From positions 1 to 64,000 of the forward strand of contig NZ_MKIE01000003.1 in NCBI RefSeq assembly GCF_001855385.1: a stretch of 64,000 nucleotides of DNA, given 5' to 3'. Both the position numbers and the translations under genes were made by a program. This document shows positions 1 to 8,363 of the stretch, piece by piece; positions within the stretch are counted from its first letter, which is position 1, and every line of letters starts with the position of its first letter. Below the pieces are notes generated by a model. It was not told the DNA's origin. It searched no databases and saw nothing but the letters and a program-made list of their open reading frames with translations. The stretch comes from Andreesenia angusta. Its GTDB lineage: Bacteria; Bacillota; Clostridia; Tissierellales; Gottschalkiaceae.

Positions 1-125
1 AAGATTAGATTTCCCATCTGGTTAACAGAGTAAGATCCCAGGAAGACTACCTGGTAGATAGGTCACAGGTGTAAGGGCAGCAATGTCTTCAGCTAAGTGA
101 TACTAATAGATCGAGGACTTGACCA
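1..125 (+). rRNA. rrl: 23S rRNA, 3' end (partial)
   Basis: The window opens inside the last domain of 23S rRNA. The closing motif with ACTAATAGATCGAGGACTTGACC (about 101-123) is the conserved bacterial 3' end. The 5' part lies outside the window. It is followed by a processing spacer and 5S rRNA, so this is the distal end of an rRNA operon. The exact mature 3' end is estimated. Confidence 0.95.
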
Positions 126-245
126 AATAGATGAAACTCAGCAGTTATCTGCTGAGTAGTGACTTGAAACGAAATCAAAGATTTCTGCAAGTCATCCATA
201 TTCACTGTGTAGTTTTGAGTGTACAGACACTTAAAGGACACATAA
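126..245 (+). other. 23S-5S spacer with processing hairpins
   Basis: The spacer holds a perfect hairpin, CTCAGCAG-TTAT-CTGCTGAG (137-156), and a second arm pair, GACTTG/CAAGTC (about 161-193). Such stems are typical RNase processing sites between 23S and 5S. No gene is seen on either strand. Confidence 0.6.
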
Positions 246-362
246 TCCAGTGACGATAGCGAAGGGGTCACACCTGTTCCCATACCGAACACAGAAGTTA
301 AGCCCTTCAGCGCCGATGGTACTTGGTTGGAAGCGACCTGGGAGAGTAGGACGTCGCTGGTT
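246..362 (+). rRNA. rrf: 5S rRNA
   Basis: About 117 nt. The terminal helix is CCAGTGACG near the start pairing with CGTCGCTGG near the end (one G-U). The conserved internal block with CATACCGAACACAGAAGTTAAG lies at 281-302 and the GGGAGAGTAGGACG block near the 3' end. Ends are set from the terminal helix and may be off by one or two bases. Confidence 0.95.
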
Positions 363-394
363 TTTTATTTTTTGAATAAGCATACATATAGAAC

Positions 395-440
395 AGCAGC
401 CATTAGAGAAAAACTTTCTAATAAGGCTGCTTTTTATTTT
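395..440 (+). terminator. rRNA operon terminator
   Basis: AGCAGCC (395-401) pairs with GGCTGCT (425-431), extended inwards by ATTAGA/TCTAAT, and is followed by a T-rich run. It closes the rRNA operon before the first protein gene. Confidence 0.85.
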
Positions 441-563
441 GCAGGGACCTTATACTCAAAAAAACTTATATTTCAAAATACTGTTGAGTAAGTCATATAT
501 ATATGTAAAAATAGGGTATAAGATTCAAGTAAAATAAAATTTAAAAATACAGGGGGAATAGAT

Positions 564-1424
564 TTGAAAAGAAATGGAAAGAAAATAATGTCGCTAGTTC
601 TAGCATCTGCGATTATGGTATCGAGTGGAGTCACAATGGCAGATAGAGACAATAATAAAAGCAATGGAAAAAGCAACCGCATATACAGTACAAATGAATT
701 AAAGCAGATAAATGAGGCTGGCGAGAAAATAAGAAAAGAAAATAAAGGTGTCTCTGTTATATCTGTGGAGGATATAGTTTCAAGGAGAAGTATAAAATTC
801 GATACACCTCCTGTTATAAAGGAAAACAGAACTCTAGTTCCGGTTAGAGCTATATCAGAAGGGTTTAAAGCTCAGGTTGAATGGCTTCCAGAGACTAAAG
901 AAGTTGTCATAAAAAAAGACGATAAGACAATAGTTCTGAAGCTTGGAAGCAATATAGCGCTAGTAAACGGCATTGAAAAAGAGATAGATTCTGAGGCACA
1001 GGCTTTCTCAAGCAGGACCTATGTTCCGCTTAGATTTATAGCAGAGGAGCTCGGGACTAAGATTTCATATGTAAAAGAGACCGGAAAAATAGAGTTGGAC
1101 GACGACGTTGATGAAATAAAAGAGGACTTAGAGGAGAGCTTAGAGGATCTGAAAGAGGATTTAGAAGAATTGGAAAAAGCTCTGAAAGATGAAGATAAAG
1201 CTAAGCTGGATTCGCTAAAGTTGAAGATTGAAGAGCTGGAAAATGAGCTAAAGGACTTGGATATAGACTTTGAGAGCTATAAAGACAACGATGACAACGA
1301 CGATGATGACAGTAGCGATGATATTGACGACGACAACGACGATGACAGCAATGACGATGATGATAGCAACAGTGATGACACTGACGACGACAAAGAAGAC
1401 AATAATAGCGATGACGATAATTAA
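564..1424 (+). CDS. Secreted copper-amine-oxidase-N-domain protein with Asp-rich tail
   Basis: 286 aa with a TTG start 7-8 nt after AGGGGGA. A signal peptide covers about residues 1-26 (basic MKRNGKK, hydrophobic core, cleavage near MA-D). Residues about 48-165 match the copper amine oxidase N-terminal-like domain (PF07833), with the usual VPVRAISEGF and YVPLRFIAEELG segments. That domain is common in clostridial surface proteins and implies no oxidase activity. Residues about 170-225 are a charged coiled coil. The last 50 residues are almost only Asp, Asn and Ser, possibly a cation-binding or wall-spanning tail. No sorting motif is seen. The secreted glucosaminidase at 14302-16530 carries the same domain. 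Function unknown. Confidence 0.8.
   Translation: MKRNGKKIMSLVLASAIMVSSGVTMADRDNNKSNGKSNRIYSTNELKQINEAGEKIRKENKGVSVISVEDIVSRRSIKFDTPPVIKENRTLVPVRAISEGFKAQVEWLPETKEVVIKKDDKTIVLKLGSNIALVNGIEKEIDSEAQAFSSRTYVPLRFIAEELGTKISYVKETGKIELDDDVDEIKEDLEESLEDLKEDLEELEKALKDEDKAKLDSLKLKIEELENELKDLDIDFESYKDNDDNDDDDSSDDIDDDNDDDSNDDDDSNSDDTDDDKEDNNSDDDN
1283..1421 (+). repeat. GAY/AAY low-complexity tract coding Asp/Asn/Ser
   Basis: A run of GAC, GAT, AAC and AGC codons encodes the acidic tail of the upstream secreted protein. The third bases vary, so it is not a simple perfect microsatellite. Open frames on the opposite strand here are artefacts of this composition. Confidence 0.7.
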
Positions 1425-1484
1425 AAAATAATGATAAACGGCGTTGCAAGTCCACAAGCTGTACTAAGTGGACAGGCACGCTGT

Positions 1485-2144
1485 TCACTTATTGGAGCAC
1501 TTGGACCTGTACTCCATGGGAGTTTTTAGTTCGATCTTTTTAAAGACAGTGGAAAAGTAACTTTGGTTTTTAAACCCGCATATGCTGGATATATATTCTA
1601 GAGAATAGTCCTCAGACTCGAGAAATTCCTTGGCTCTAGAAACTCGAAGTTTATTTATGAAACTGGTAACTCTCATCCCAGTATGTTTTATAAACATAGA
1701 AGAGAGGTAGTTCTTAGATACATGCACTCTGCTTGAAAGAACTTCTAAAGAGAGATCTGAGTTCAAGTTGCTCTCTATATATTCAATAGTTTCAAAGATC
1801 AATATATTGCTACAGTTTAAAGAATTAAAGGAGATAAAATTGGAAAAGCCAGTTAGGGCTTCTCTTCCAATCGACAAGATTTCATCAGGACAGCCCTCTG
1901 ACTCTATTTTTCTTATATAAGACGCAGTAAGCTCTTTCAGCTTAGAACAAGGGGTTTGACATACGCTTTTTCCTATGTAGTAGATAGTACATATAACTTG
2001 GTTTTTCAAAGACCTTACAAAGCTTTCACCCGACAGGGTAAGCTCGCTTTTAGAACAATGCTTTTCATATATATCGATGGCCAAACTCAAGTCTTTTAGT
2101 CGAATGGCCTTTAGTATTTCGTCTTCAAAATTATAACTGCACAT
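1485..2144 (-). CDS. AraC-family transcriptional regulator
   Basis: 219 aa from the ATG at 2144, chosen because AGGAGG lies 9 nt upstream. An in-frame ATG 13 codons earlier has no such site. The C-terminal ~100 residues form an AraC double helix-turn-helix: IEYIESNLNSDLSLEVLSS, then VSKNYLSSMFIKHTGM, then the second HTH with SLEYISSICGFKNQSYFSTVFKK. The N-terminal ~110 residues have no recognised ligand domain. It is divergent from the flavodoxin gene, and the Fur box in the intergenic region may also affect it. Target and inducer are unknown; the neighbouring flavodoxin operon is a natural candidate. Confidence 0.88.
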   Translation of the reverse strand: MCSYNFEDEILKAIRLKDLSLAIDIYEKHCSKSELTLSGESFVRSLKNQVICTIYYIGKSVCQTPCSKLKELTASYIRKIESEGCPDEILSIGREALTGFSNFISFNSLNCSNILIFETIEYIESNLNSDLSLEVLSSRVHVSKNYLSSMFIKHTGMRVTSFINKLRVSRAKEFLESEDYSLEYISSICGFKNQSYFSTVFKKIELKTPMEYRSKCSNK

Positions 2145-2233
2145 ATAAACAAACCTCCTGGATGATTTTTTATAAAAACACAATTGATTTCTATAAAAAA
2201 TAAAATATATCTATAGTAGAATTATAATATAAA

Positions 2234-2248
2234 TGATAATCAATATCA
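2234..2248 (+). promoter_or_regulatory. Fur box upstream of flavodoxin
   Basis: TGATAATCAATATCA matches the 7-1-7 Fur consensus (TGATAAT-N-ATTATCA) at 14 of 15 positions. It lies just downstream of a TATAAT (2223-2228) and 16 nt before the flavodoxin start, a repressing position. This predicts induction of flavodoxin under iron limitation. Confidence 0.75.
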
Positions 2249-2264
2249 ATAAGGAGGAGCGAAT

Positions 2265-2690
2265 ATGGCAAAGTTAAATATAATATACTGGAGTGGGACA
2301 GGAAACACAGAAAAGATGGGAGAGCTTATAAAAGAAGGAGCCTTAGCGTCAGGAGCAGATGTAGAGCTTATAGATGTGACTACAGCCGACAGTGGAGCTT
2401 TGGACGCAGAGATATTGGCATTGGGATCGCCTTCTATGGGAGCCGAGGAAGTTGAGGCCGAGATGGAGGACTTTATATCTTCCAACAGCGACAAGCTTTC
2501 AGGAAAGCGAGTCGGGCTCTTTGGGTCTTATGACTGGGGAGATGGAGAGTGGATGAGAGAGTGGAAAGACACGATATCCAGCTACGGAGCAGAGGTTGTA
2601 GGCGATGGCTGCATAGTTAATCTTACTCCAGATGGAGAAAGTGCGGAGCAGTGCAAGACATATGGAAAATCTTTGGTAGAAGGAAGATAA
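2265..2690 (+). CDS. fld: Flavodoxin
   Basis: 141 aa, the size of short-chain clostridial flavodoxins. The FMN phosphate-binding loop is WSGTGNTEKM near residues 9-18, and the 90s loop contains GSYDWGDGEWM. It carries electrons in place of ferredoxin when iron is scarce, which fits the Fur box upstream. A strong AAGGAGG precedes the ATG. It is followed after 1 nt by the DUF3793 gene, so the two form an operon. Confidence 0.95.
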   Translation: MAKLNIIYWSGTGNTEKMGELIKEGALASGADVELIDVTTADSGALDAEILALGSPSMGAEEVEAEMEDFISSNSDKLSGKRVGLFGSYDWGDGEWMREWKDTISSYGAEVVGDGCIVNLTPDGESAEQCKTYGKSLVEGR

Positions 2691-2691
2691 T

Positions 2692-3315
2692 ATGAGAAGT
2701 ATAACCGAAGAATTTTTCAAGAACATCTCTAGACTAGAGAGAGGGGAATATATGGACTGCTTTCTGACTTATATGACATCGCCTGTTATCATGAAGCTAA
2801 AGCCTTCGATGACTATATCTGTTCAGTCTAGTGAAATAAAGCTGTTTAGAGAATGGGCTGAAAAGCTAGACAACCAAGATATAAAGCATGTAGAGATAAA
2901 ATCAGGGTACGAAAAGACAGTTGTGTTTATATACAGCGAGGAGACTTTGACTTTCCAACTTGAGAGTGTCGAAAATAAAAAGATACTCGGTTCTTTGGGA
3001 TATACTTCTGAATCTTCACTTGAAGAAAAGTTAGAGAGGTTAAAGCTCAGGATGACTATGGACGAGTTTCCTCACGAGATAGGTGTATTTCTGGGTATAC
3101 CTGCAAGAGATGTGGTTGGGTTCATAAAAGGGGAAGAGTGCATACACTGTGGCTATTGGAAGGTGTACGGGAATTTAAGCGAAGCTAAAAAGACATTTGG
3201 TCTTTACGATCTCTCTAAAAACATAGTAATGGAAAGTATACTGGGTGGAAAGAACTTAGACGATACACTCAGCATTATGAGAAGTTTTAGGGGAAAGGAG
3301 TGCTCTCTACAGTAG
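2692..3315 (+). CDS. DUF3793 family protein
   Basis: 207 aa. It matches the clostridial DUF3793 family: the N-terminal FLTYMTSPVIMKLKPS, and the conserved segment HEIGVFLGIPARDVVGFI followed by HCGYWKVYG and a YDLSKN motif. The biochemical role is unknown. In many Clostridia this family is paired with flavodoxin and iron-regulated genes. Here it starts 1 nt after the flavodoxin stop, under the same Fur box, so a role in iron-limited metabolism is an inference from position. No membrane segments or signal peptide are seen. Confidence 0.8.
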   Translation: MRSITEEFFKNISRLERGEYMDCFLTYMTSPVIMKLKPSMTISVQSSEIKLFREWAEKLDNQDIKHVEIKSGYEKTVVFIYSEETLTFQLESVENKKILGSLGYTSESSLEEKLERLKLRMTMDEFPHEIGVFLGIPARDVVGFIKGEECIHCGYWKVYGNLSEAKKTFGLYDLSKNIVMESILGGKNLDDTLSIMRSFRGKECSLQ

Positions 3316-3347
3316 AGAAAGTGCAATGGCAAAAATTAAAAATAGTC

Positions 3348-3390
3348 AAAAAAGTCGCAGAGCTGGCTGACTCCAGTTCGCGACTTTTTT
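3348..3390. terminator. Bidirectional terminator
   Basis: AAAAAAGTCGC (3348-3358) pairs perfectly with GCGACTTTTTT (3380-3390) around a 21-nt loop. It sits between the convergent DUF3793 and cobO genes and has A and T runs suited to both strands. Confidence 0.85.
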
Positions 3391-3394
3391 GAGT

Positions 3395-3928
3395 TTAATA
3401 CTCTATACCTTTTCTAGCGGGGATTCCAGATTCAAACGGATGTTTTAGAGGCGTTATAACACTTACATAGTCGGATATCTCTATCAGGTTTTCTGGAGCA
3501 TTTCGGCCAGTCAAGATTATCTCCATCGCTTCAGGCTTTGACTTAAGCAAAGAGGCAAGCTCTTCAGAACATACAAGGTTGTTGGATATCGCGCCCATTA
3601 TTTCATCCAAGATAAGTACATCGCAGTCGGAGTTAGTTATGACTGAAGAGATAAACTCCATCGCCTTGTCGATGTCTTCTTGCAGCTCGGCTTTCTCTTC
3701 GTCGCTCAAGGTCCAGAAGAAACCTCTAGGACGCTCAAACCTAAATATGCTGAAGTTTTCAACTTTTTCGAGCGCGCGAAGCTCCCCAGTATTGCTGCTT
3801 TTCAGGAATTGAACCATATAGACAGAGAGGTCATTTCCGGAAGCTCTCAGCCCTTGTCCTATTGCAGCAGTGGTCTTCCCCTTGCCATCTCCAGTGTATA
3901 TATGAATAAGACCAGTTTGTAATTTCAA
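3395..3928 (-). CDS. cobO: Cob(I)yrinic acid a,c-diamide adenosyltransferase (CobO/BtuR type)
   Basis: 177 aa with a TTG start behind AAAGGGG. It transfers the adenosyl group of ATP to the cobalt of corrinoids, giving the adenosylcobalamin form. The N-terminal P-loop is GDGKGKTTAAIGQGLRA, and the Walker-B-like VLILDEIMGAI is characteristic of the CobA/BtuR fold. No other cobalamin genes are in the window. The product would supply the class II ribonucleotide reductase NrdJ at 11727. Single gene, ending on a shared bidirectional terminator. Confidence 0.93.
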   Translation of the reverse strand: MKLQTGLIHIYTGDGKGKTTAAIGQGLRASGNDLSVYMVQFLKSSNTGELRALEKVENFSIFRFERPRGFFWTLSDEEKAELQEDIDKAMEFISSVITNSDCDVLILDEIMGAISNNLVCSEELASLLKSKPEAMEIILTGRNAPENLIEISDYVSVITPLKHPFESGIPARKGIEY

Positions 3929-4081
3929 AAAATCAGCCCCTTTATATTCTATTTATGAGATAATTATAATATAATAAATGCTTAAATAGAAGATAAAAGC
4001 AAATAATATTTAAATAGGGTAGAAAAACAGTTAACTGGGTATTATAGAAAATATGAATATTGAAATTTTAGGAGGGTTTAT

Positions 4082-5566
4082 ATGATATTTAAGAAAAGAG
4101 GAAATTGCGACGAGGCCAGAAAGATAGTTACATACGTAGAGAAGCGGTTGGATGGCGAGAATGTGGATCCGCCTGTAGTGGATTTTGACCTCCACCAGTA
4201 TATACTCAATATATTTATGAATCTACTGGAGAACAACAGCCAAAACAAGAAGTATCTGCTTGAACTCTTGGAAAAGTCGTCTAAGCTGAGCGAATTTGAC
4301 GTAGAGATATCATTTATATCTAAGAAAATGGAGGGCGTGGCAGAAGAACTGTCTTACTTCAGTACATCCAATATGGCGGTTGTAGAGGAGACTACAGCCG
4401 GTATGAGCCAGGTAAAGGAGGCTATAGAAAACAGCAACTCGATACTTGAGGACATAACGGCAAAGTCTGACGACTTGATAAGGACGAATAAAGAGAACAG
4501 AGAGCAGATAGACTACGTCATAAAGATAAAGGACAATGTGGTCTCGGATGCAGACATAATGGCGGATAAGATAGCCACTCTAGAGGAGATGTCTAGAAAA
4601 GTGGACGAGATGGTTGAAGGAGTAGGCAGCATAGCAGAGCAGACAAACCTGCTGGCTCTAAACGCCTCTATAGAAGCTGCAAGGGCAGGAGAGCACGGAC
4701 GGGGATTTGCTGTAGTTGCCGAAGAAATCAGAAAGCTAGCCGAGGACACAAAGAGCAAGCTTTCAGATATGCAGTCTTTCACAGAGAACATAAGGGTTGC
4801 AACAAAGGAGAGCACAGACAGTGTAAACCATACTATAGCTTCAATGGCAGATATGAGCGAAAAGATAGACTCCGTGAGCAAGACTTTTGAAGAAAGTGTG
4901 GAGAGTCTTGAGACAACTGTAAATGGCGTGACAGACCTTGCGAGCATGATGCAGGAGATAAACGCTTCTACAGTAGAGATTTCACAGGCCATGGACACAA
5001 TAGCTGTAGATTCAGAGAAGATAAACTACATGGCCAAAGAGGTCTTTGACGACGCAGAGGAGACCAGGAAGTCTTCGCAAAAGATATCAGATATAGACAC
5101 AGAGATTTCGAGAATAATAGGGGAGCTTATAAAGATACTCAACAAAGGGACTCATCCTATCTACAACGATGACTTTATAAAGTCTGTAAACTCAGCAGTA
5201 TCTGCACACCAGAACTGGGTCGTAAAGCTAAAGGAGATGGTCGACAACAGAGAAGTAAAACCGATACAGTCAGACGGTCACAAATGTGGATTCGGTCACT
5301 TCTATCACTCTATAGACCTAGAGCATCCTGAGCTTGCAAATGACTGGAAACGAGTGGACCCTCTGCACAAAGAGCTCCACAGCAAAGCCGATGTGGTAAA
5401 AGACTATATATCCAAGGGAGATATGGAGAATGCAAAGAAAGAATACCATTATACTGAAAACCTTTCAAAGCAGATAATAGAAATACTTAGAGGAATTTCG
5501 TCTAAAGCGGAGAGTATGAGTAGAGAGGGAGAGTATGTATTCAAAGTCAAGATAGATAAGGCCTAG
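4082..5566 (+). CDS. Soluble methyl-accepting chemotaxis protein with C-terminal CZB-like domain
   Basis: 494 aa. No membrane segment, so a cytoplasmic chemoreceptor. The signalling tip is intact ([20 protein letters not shown], about residues 188-207), flanked by long coiled coils. The C-terminal ~120 residues resemble the chemoreceptor zinc-binding (CZB) domain. They carry a His in SAHQNW, a Cys in [12 protein letters not shown], and a further His pair in LHKELHS, compatible with a 3-His/1-Cys zinc site. The N-terminal ~80 residues are unassigned. The family usually senses zinc, redox or oxidant signals. A terminator overlaps its stop codon. Confidence 0.85.
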   Translation: MIFKKRGNCDEARKIVTYVEKRLDGENVDPPVVDFDLHQYILNIFMNLLENNSQNKKYLLELLEKSSKLSEFDVEISFISKKMEGVAEELSYFSTSNMAVVEETTAGMSQVKEAIENSNSILEDITAKSDDLIRTNKENREQIDYVIKIKDNVVSDADIMADKIATLEEMSRKVDEMVEGVGSIAEQTNLLALNASIEAARAGEHGRGFAVVAEEIRKLAEDTKSKLSDMQSFTENIRVATKESTDSVNHTIASMADMSEKIDSVSKTFEESVESLETTVNGVTDLASMMQEINASTVEISQAMDTIAVDSEKINYMAKEVFDDAEETRKSSQKISDIDTEISRIIGELIKILNKGTHPIYNDDFIKSVNSAVSAHQNWVVKLKEMVDNREVKPIQSDGHKCGFGHFYHSIDLEHPELANDWKRVDPLHKELHSKADVVKDYISKGDMENAKKEYHYTENLSKQIIEILRGISSKAESMSREGEYVFKVKIDKA

Positions 5567-5580
5567 TGCCTTATCTTTTT
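5555..5580 (+). terminator. Terminator overlapping chemoreceptor stop codon
   Basis: GATAAGGC (5555-5562), loop CTAGT containing the TAG stop, GCCTTATC (5568-5575), then TTTTT. Translation to the stop codon would cover the 5' arm. Confidence 0.85.
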
Positions 5581-5589
5581 AAAAAGAAC

Positions 5590-5618
5590 TTGATTTTAGA
5601 AGCAGAAGTAATTATAAT
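5590..5618 (+). promoter_or_regulatory. clpB promoter
   Basis: The -35 TTGATT (5590-5595) and -10 TATAAT (5613-5618) are separated by 17 bp. Initiation is expected near 5625, immediately before or inside the CtsR operator. Confidence 0.75.
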
Positions 5619-5626
5619 ATAAACAA

Positions 5627-5643
5627 AGTCAAAGAAAGTCAAA
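5627..5643 (+). promoter_or_regulatory. CtsR operator of clpB
   Basis: A perfect tandem heptamer, AGTCAAA-GAA-AGTCAAA, equals the CtsR consensus RGTCAAA-NNN-RGTCAAA. It overlaps the expected transcription start, so CtsR binding would block initiation. CtsR is encoded in this window at 29842. Confidence 0.9.
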
Positions 5644-5664
5644 GTATAAAAAGGAGATGGAGTC

Positions 5665-8253
5665 ATGAAAATGGAAAAGTTCACTCAGAAGTCCCTCGAG
5701 GCCATAGAGCTGGCTACAGAGGAGGCCATAAAAAATGAAAATTCCCAGATAGAGGACCTGCATATAAACCTGGCTCTAATGAATCAGTCAGGAGGGCTTA
5801 TCTCTAAGCTCTACAGCCTTATGGACATAGATATAGAGTCGGTGAAAAGAGAGATAAAAGAGCAGATTTCGAAGCTTCCAAAACTTCAAGGCGAAGGGGC
5901 AAGCAACCCATACGCCAGTAGGATTCTCAACAAGATACTTTTAAACGCGGAGGACGAGGCGAGAAGCTATGGGGATGAATATATAAGCGTAGAGCATATA
6001 TACCTTGCGCTTATAAAGGAAAGGAATTCCAAGTCAAAGGAGATTTTTAAAAAGTACGGTGTAAATGTAGATGCTTTTCTGGTGGCGCTTAGAAAAGTCA
6101 AAGGAGACCAAAAGGTGAGTAGCAATAACCCGGAAGAAACTTACGAAGTGCTTGAAAAGTACGGAAGAGATCTCTGCGAGGATGCTGAAAAGGGAAGGAT
6201 AGACCCTGTGATAGGCAGAGACAGCGAGATAAGAAATGCTATCAGGATTCTCTCTAGAAGGACTAAGAACAACCCAGTGCTTATAGGAGAGCCAGGAGTA
6301 GGAAAGACTGCCATAGTTGAAGGACTTGCGCAGAGGATAGTGAACAAAGACGTGCCGGAGGGGCTTAAGGACAAGACCATCTTTTCGCTGGACATGGGAG
6401 CGCTTATAGCTGGAGCCAAGTTTAGAGGCGAGTTCGAAGAGAGGCTCAAGGCAGTCTTAGAGGAAGTGAAGAAGTCGGAGGGCAGGATAATTCTGTTCAT
6501 AGATGAGATACACAATATAGTAGGAGCTGGAAAGACAGAAGGAGCCATGGACGCCGGAAACCTTCTAAAGCCAATGCTTGCAAGAGGGGAGCTTCACTGC
6601 ATAGGGGCTACAACTCTAGACGAGTACAGGAAGTATATAGAGAAAGACGCCGCGCTTGAGAGAAGGTTCCAGAAGGTAGTGGTGGATCAGCCTACAGTGG
6701 AGGACAGCATAGCTATACTGAGGGGTATAAAGGAGAAGTACGAGATACACCACGGCGTCAGGATAGCGGACAGCGCTGTAATAGCCGCCGTAAACCTTTC
6801 GGACAGGTATATAAGCGACAGGTTTCTTCCAGACAAGGCCATAGACCTTATGGACGAGTCGGCCGCAATGCTCAAGATGGAGATAGACAGCGTGCCTATA
6901 GAGATAGACGAGCTGAACAGAAAGATAATGCAGCTTCAGATAGAGGCCCAGTCGCTCAAGAGGGAGACAGACGACTATTCCAAAAAGAGGCTGGATACTA
7001 TACAGAAAGAGATATCTGAACTGGAGGGAGAGGCCAGCGAACTTAGGGCGCAGTGGAATATAGAGAAAGAGGGCATAGAGAGGATAAGCGAGCTCAAGAA
7101 AGAGATGGACGCTGTAAAGATAGAGATCGAGGAAGCCGAGAGGAAGTACGATTTAGAGCGTGTTGCGAGGCTTAAGTACGGCAAGCTCAAGGAGCTGGAG
7201 AAGGAGCTAGAAGCTCAGAAGGAAAGCGAGAAAAGCAAGGAACACAGCATGCTAAAAGAGGAAGTAACCGATATAGACATAGCTGAAATAGTGGCCAGAT
7301 GGACAGGTGTGCCTGTTACAAAGCTTGTAGAGGGAGAGAGGCAGAAGCTCTTGAGGCTCGAGTCTATTCTGAAGAAGAGAGTGATAGGGCAGGACGAAGC
7401 CATAAGAAATGTCTCGGATGCAGTAATAAGGGCGAGAGCCGGGCTTAAAGACATAAACAAACCAATAGGGTCTTTTATATTCCTAGGACCTACAGGAGTT
7501 GGAAAAACAGAGCTTGCAAAGACTGTTTCAGAGGCTCTTTTCGACAGCGAGAAGAATATAATAAGGATAGACATGTCGGAGTATATGGAGAAACATTCGG
7601 TTGCAAGGCTTATAGGAGCACCTCCAGGATATGTGGGCTACGACGAGGGCGGACAGCTTACAGAAGCGGTCAGGAGAAAGCCTTATAGCATAGTGCTGTT
7701 TGACGAGATAGAGAAGGCTCACCCAGATGTGTTCAACATACTGCTTCAGGTGTTAGACGACGGAAGGCTTACAGACAACCAGGGCAGGACTGTGGACTTC
7801 AAGAACACCATCATAATAATGACCTCCAATATAGGCTCGGACTACCTTATAGAGGGGATAGGCGAAGACGGAAGTATAACAGAAGAGGCGAAAGAAGATG
7901 TGATGAATATTATGAGAAGCAACTTCAGACCGGAGTTCCTGAACAGGCTAGACGAGATCATAATGTTCAAGCCTCTAAACAGAGAGGACATCTACAGGAT
8001 AATAGACCTTGTAGTCAAAGGCATAGCCAAGAGGCTAGAGGACAGGCATATGACAATAGAGCTTACAGAGGCTGCAAAAGACCATGTCCTTAGAAATGCC
8101 TACTCCAATGTGTACGGAGCTAGACCTATAAAGAGGTATATACAGAGGTTCATAGAGACAGAGATAGGAAAGAAGATAATAGCCGGGGAAATAGGCGAAG
8201 AGGACAGCATAGTTGTGGAAGAAGAGAGTGGAGAACTTGTGGTGAAATCTTAA
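5665..8253 (+). CDS. clpB: ATP-dependent chaperone ClpB
   Basis: 862 aa, full length for ClpB. Order: Clp N domain (1-145), first AAA+ with GEPGVGKTA (about 208-216) and the FIDEIHN Walker B, a coiled-coil middle domain (about 400-530), and second AAA+ with [13 protein letters not shown] (about 610) and [13 protein letters not shown]. The long M domain and the lack of a ClpP-binding IGF loop favour ClpB, the DnaK-linked disaggregase, over a protease subunit. Expressed alone from a CtsR-controlled promoter and followed directly by a terminator. Confidence 0.96.
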   Translation: MKMEKFTQKSLEAIELATEEAIKNENSQIEDLHINLALMNQSGGLISKLYSLMDIDIESVKREIKEQISKLPKLQGEGASNPYASRILNKILLNAEDEARSYGDEYISVEHIYLALIKERNSKSKEIFKKYGVNVDAFLVALRKVKGDQKVSSNNPEETYEVLEKYGRDLCEDAEKGRIDPVIGRDSEIRNAIRILSRRTKNNPVLIGEPGVGKTAIVEGLAQRIVNKDVPEGLKDKTIFSLDMGALIAGAKFRGEFEERLKAVLEEVKKSEGRIILFIDEIHNIVGAGKTEGAMDAGNLLKPMLARGELHCIGATTLDEYRKYIEKDAALERRFQKVVVDQPTVEDSIAILRGIKEKYEIHHGVRIADSAVIAAVNLSDRYISDRFLPDKAIDLMDESAAMLKMEIDSVPIEIDELNRKIMQLQIEAQSLKRETDDYSKKRLDTIQKEISELEGEASELRAQWNIEKEGIERISELKKEMDAVKIEIEEAERKYDLERVARLKYGKLKELEKELEAQKESEKSKEHSMLKEEVTDIDIAEIVARWTGVPVTKLVEGERQKLLRLESILKKRVIGQDEAIRNVSDAVIRARAGLKDINKPIGSFIFLGPTGVGKTELAKTVSEALFDSEKNIIRIDMSEYMEKHSVARLIGAPPGYVGYDEGGQLTEAVRRKPYSIVLFDEIEKAHPDVFNILLQVLDDGRLTDNQGRTVDFKNTIIIMTSNIGSDYLIEGIGEDGSITEEAKEDVMNIMRSNFRPEFLNRLDEIIMFKPLNREDIYRIIDLVVKGIAKRLEDRHMTIELTEAAKDHVLRNAYSNVYGARPIKRYIQRFIETEIGKKIIAGEIGEEDSIVVEEESGELVVKS

Positions 8254-8280
8254 AAAGACAGGAAACTGTCTTTTTTTTTT
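8252..8280 (+). terminator. clpB terminator
   Basis: AAAAAGACAG, loop GAAA, CTGTCTTTTT followed by more T. The 5' arm begins at the clpB stop codon. Confidence 0.9.
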
Positions 8281-8363
8281 GCAAAAGAGAGAGAAAACGA
8301 TAGCGGAGTTTCTAAAATGATGTATAATATAAAACGAAAGATAAGTGAGAGGAGAATGCTTTA

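Noticed and set aside
1283..1421. Short repeated GAC/GAT units as a possible CRISPR or VNTR
   Set aside because: No regular repeat-spacer structure; the pattern is explained by Asp/Asn codons.
1201..1488. Overlapping minus-strand open frames rich in His/Arg or Val/Ile
   Set aside because: They are reverse-strand readings of the Asp/Asn codon tract of the secreted protein, with no ribosome site or family similarity.
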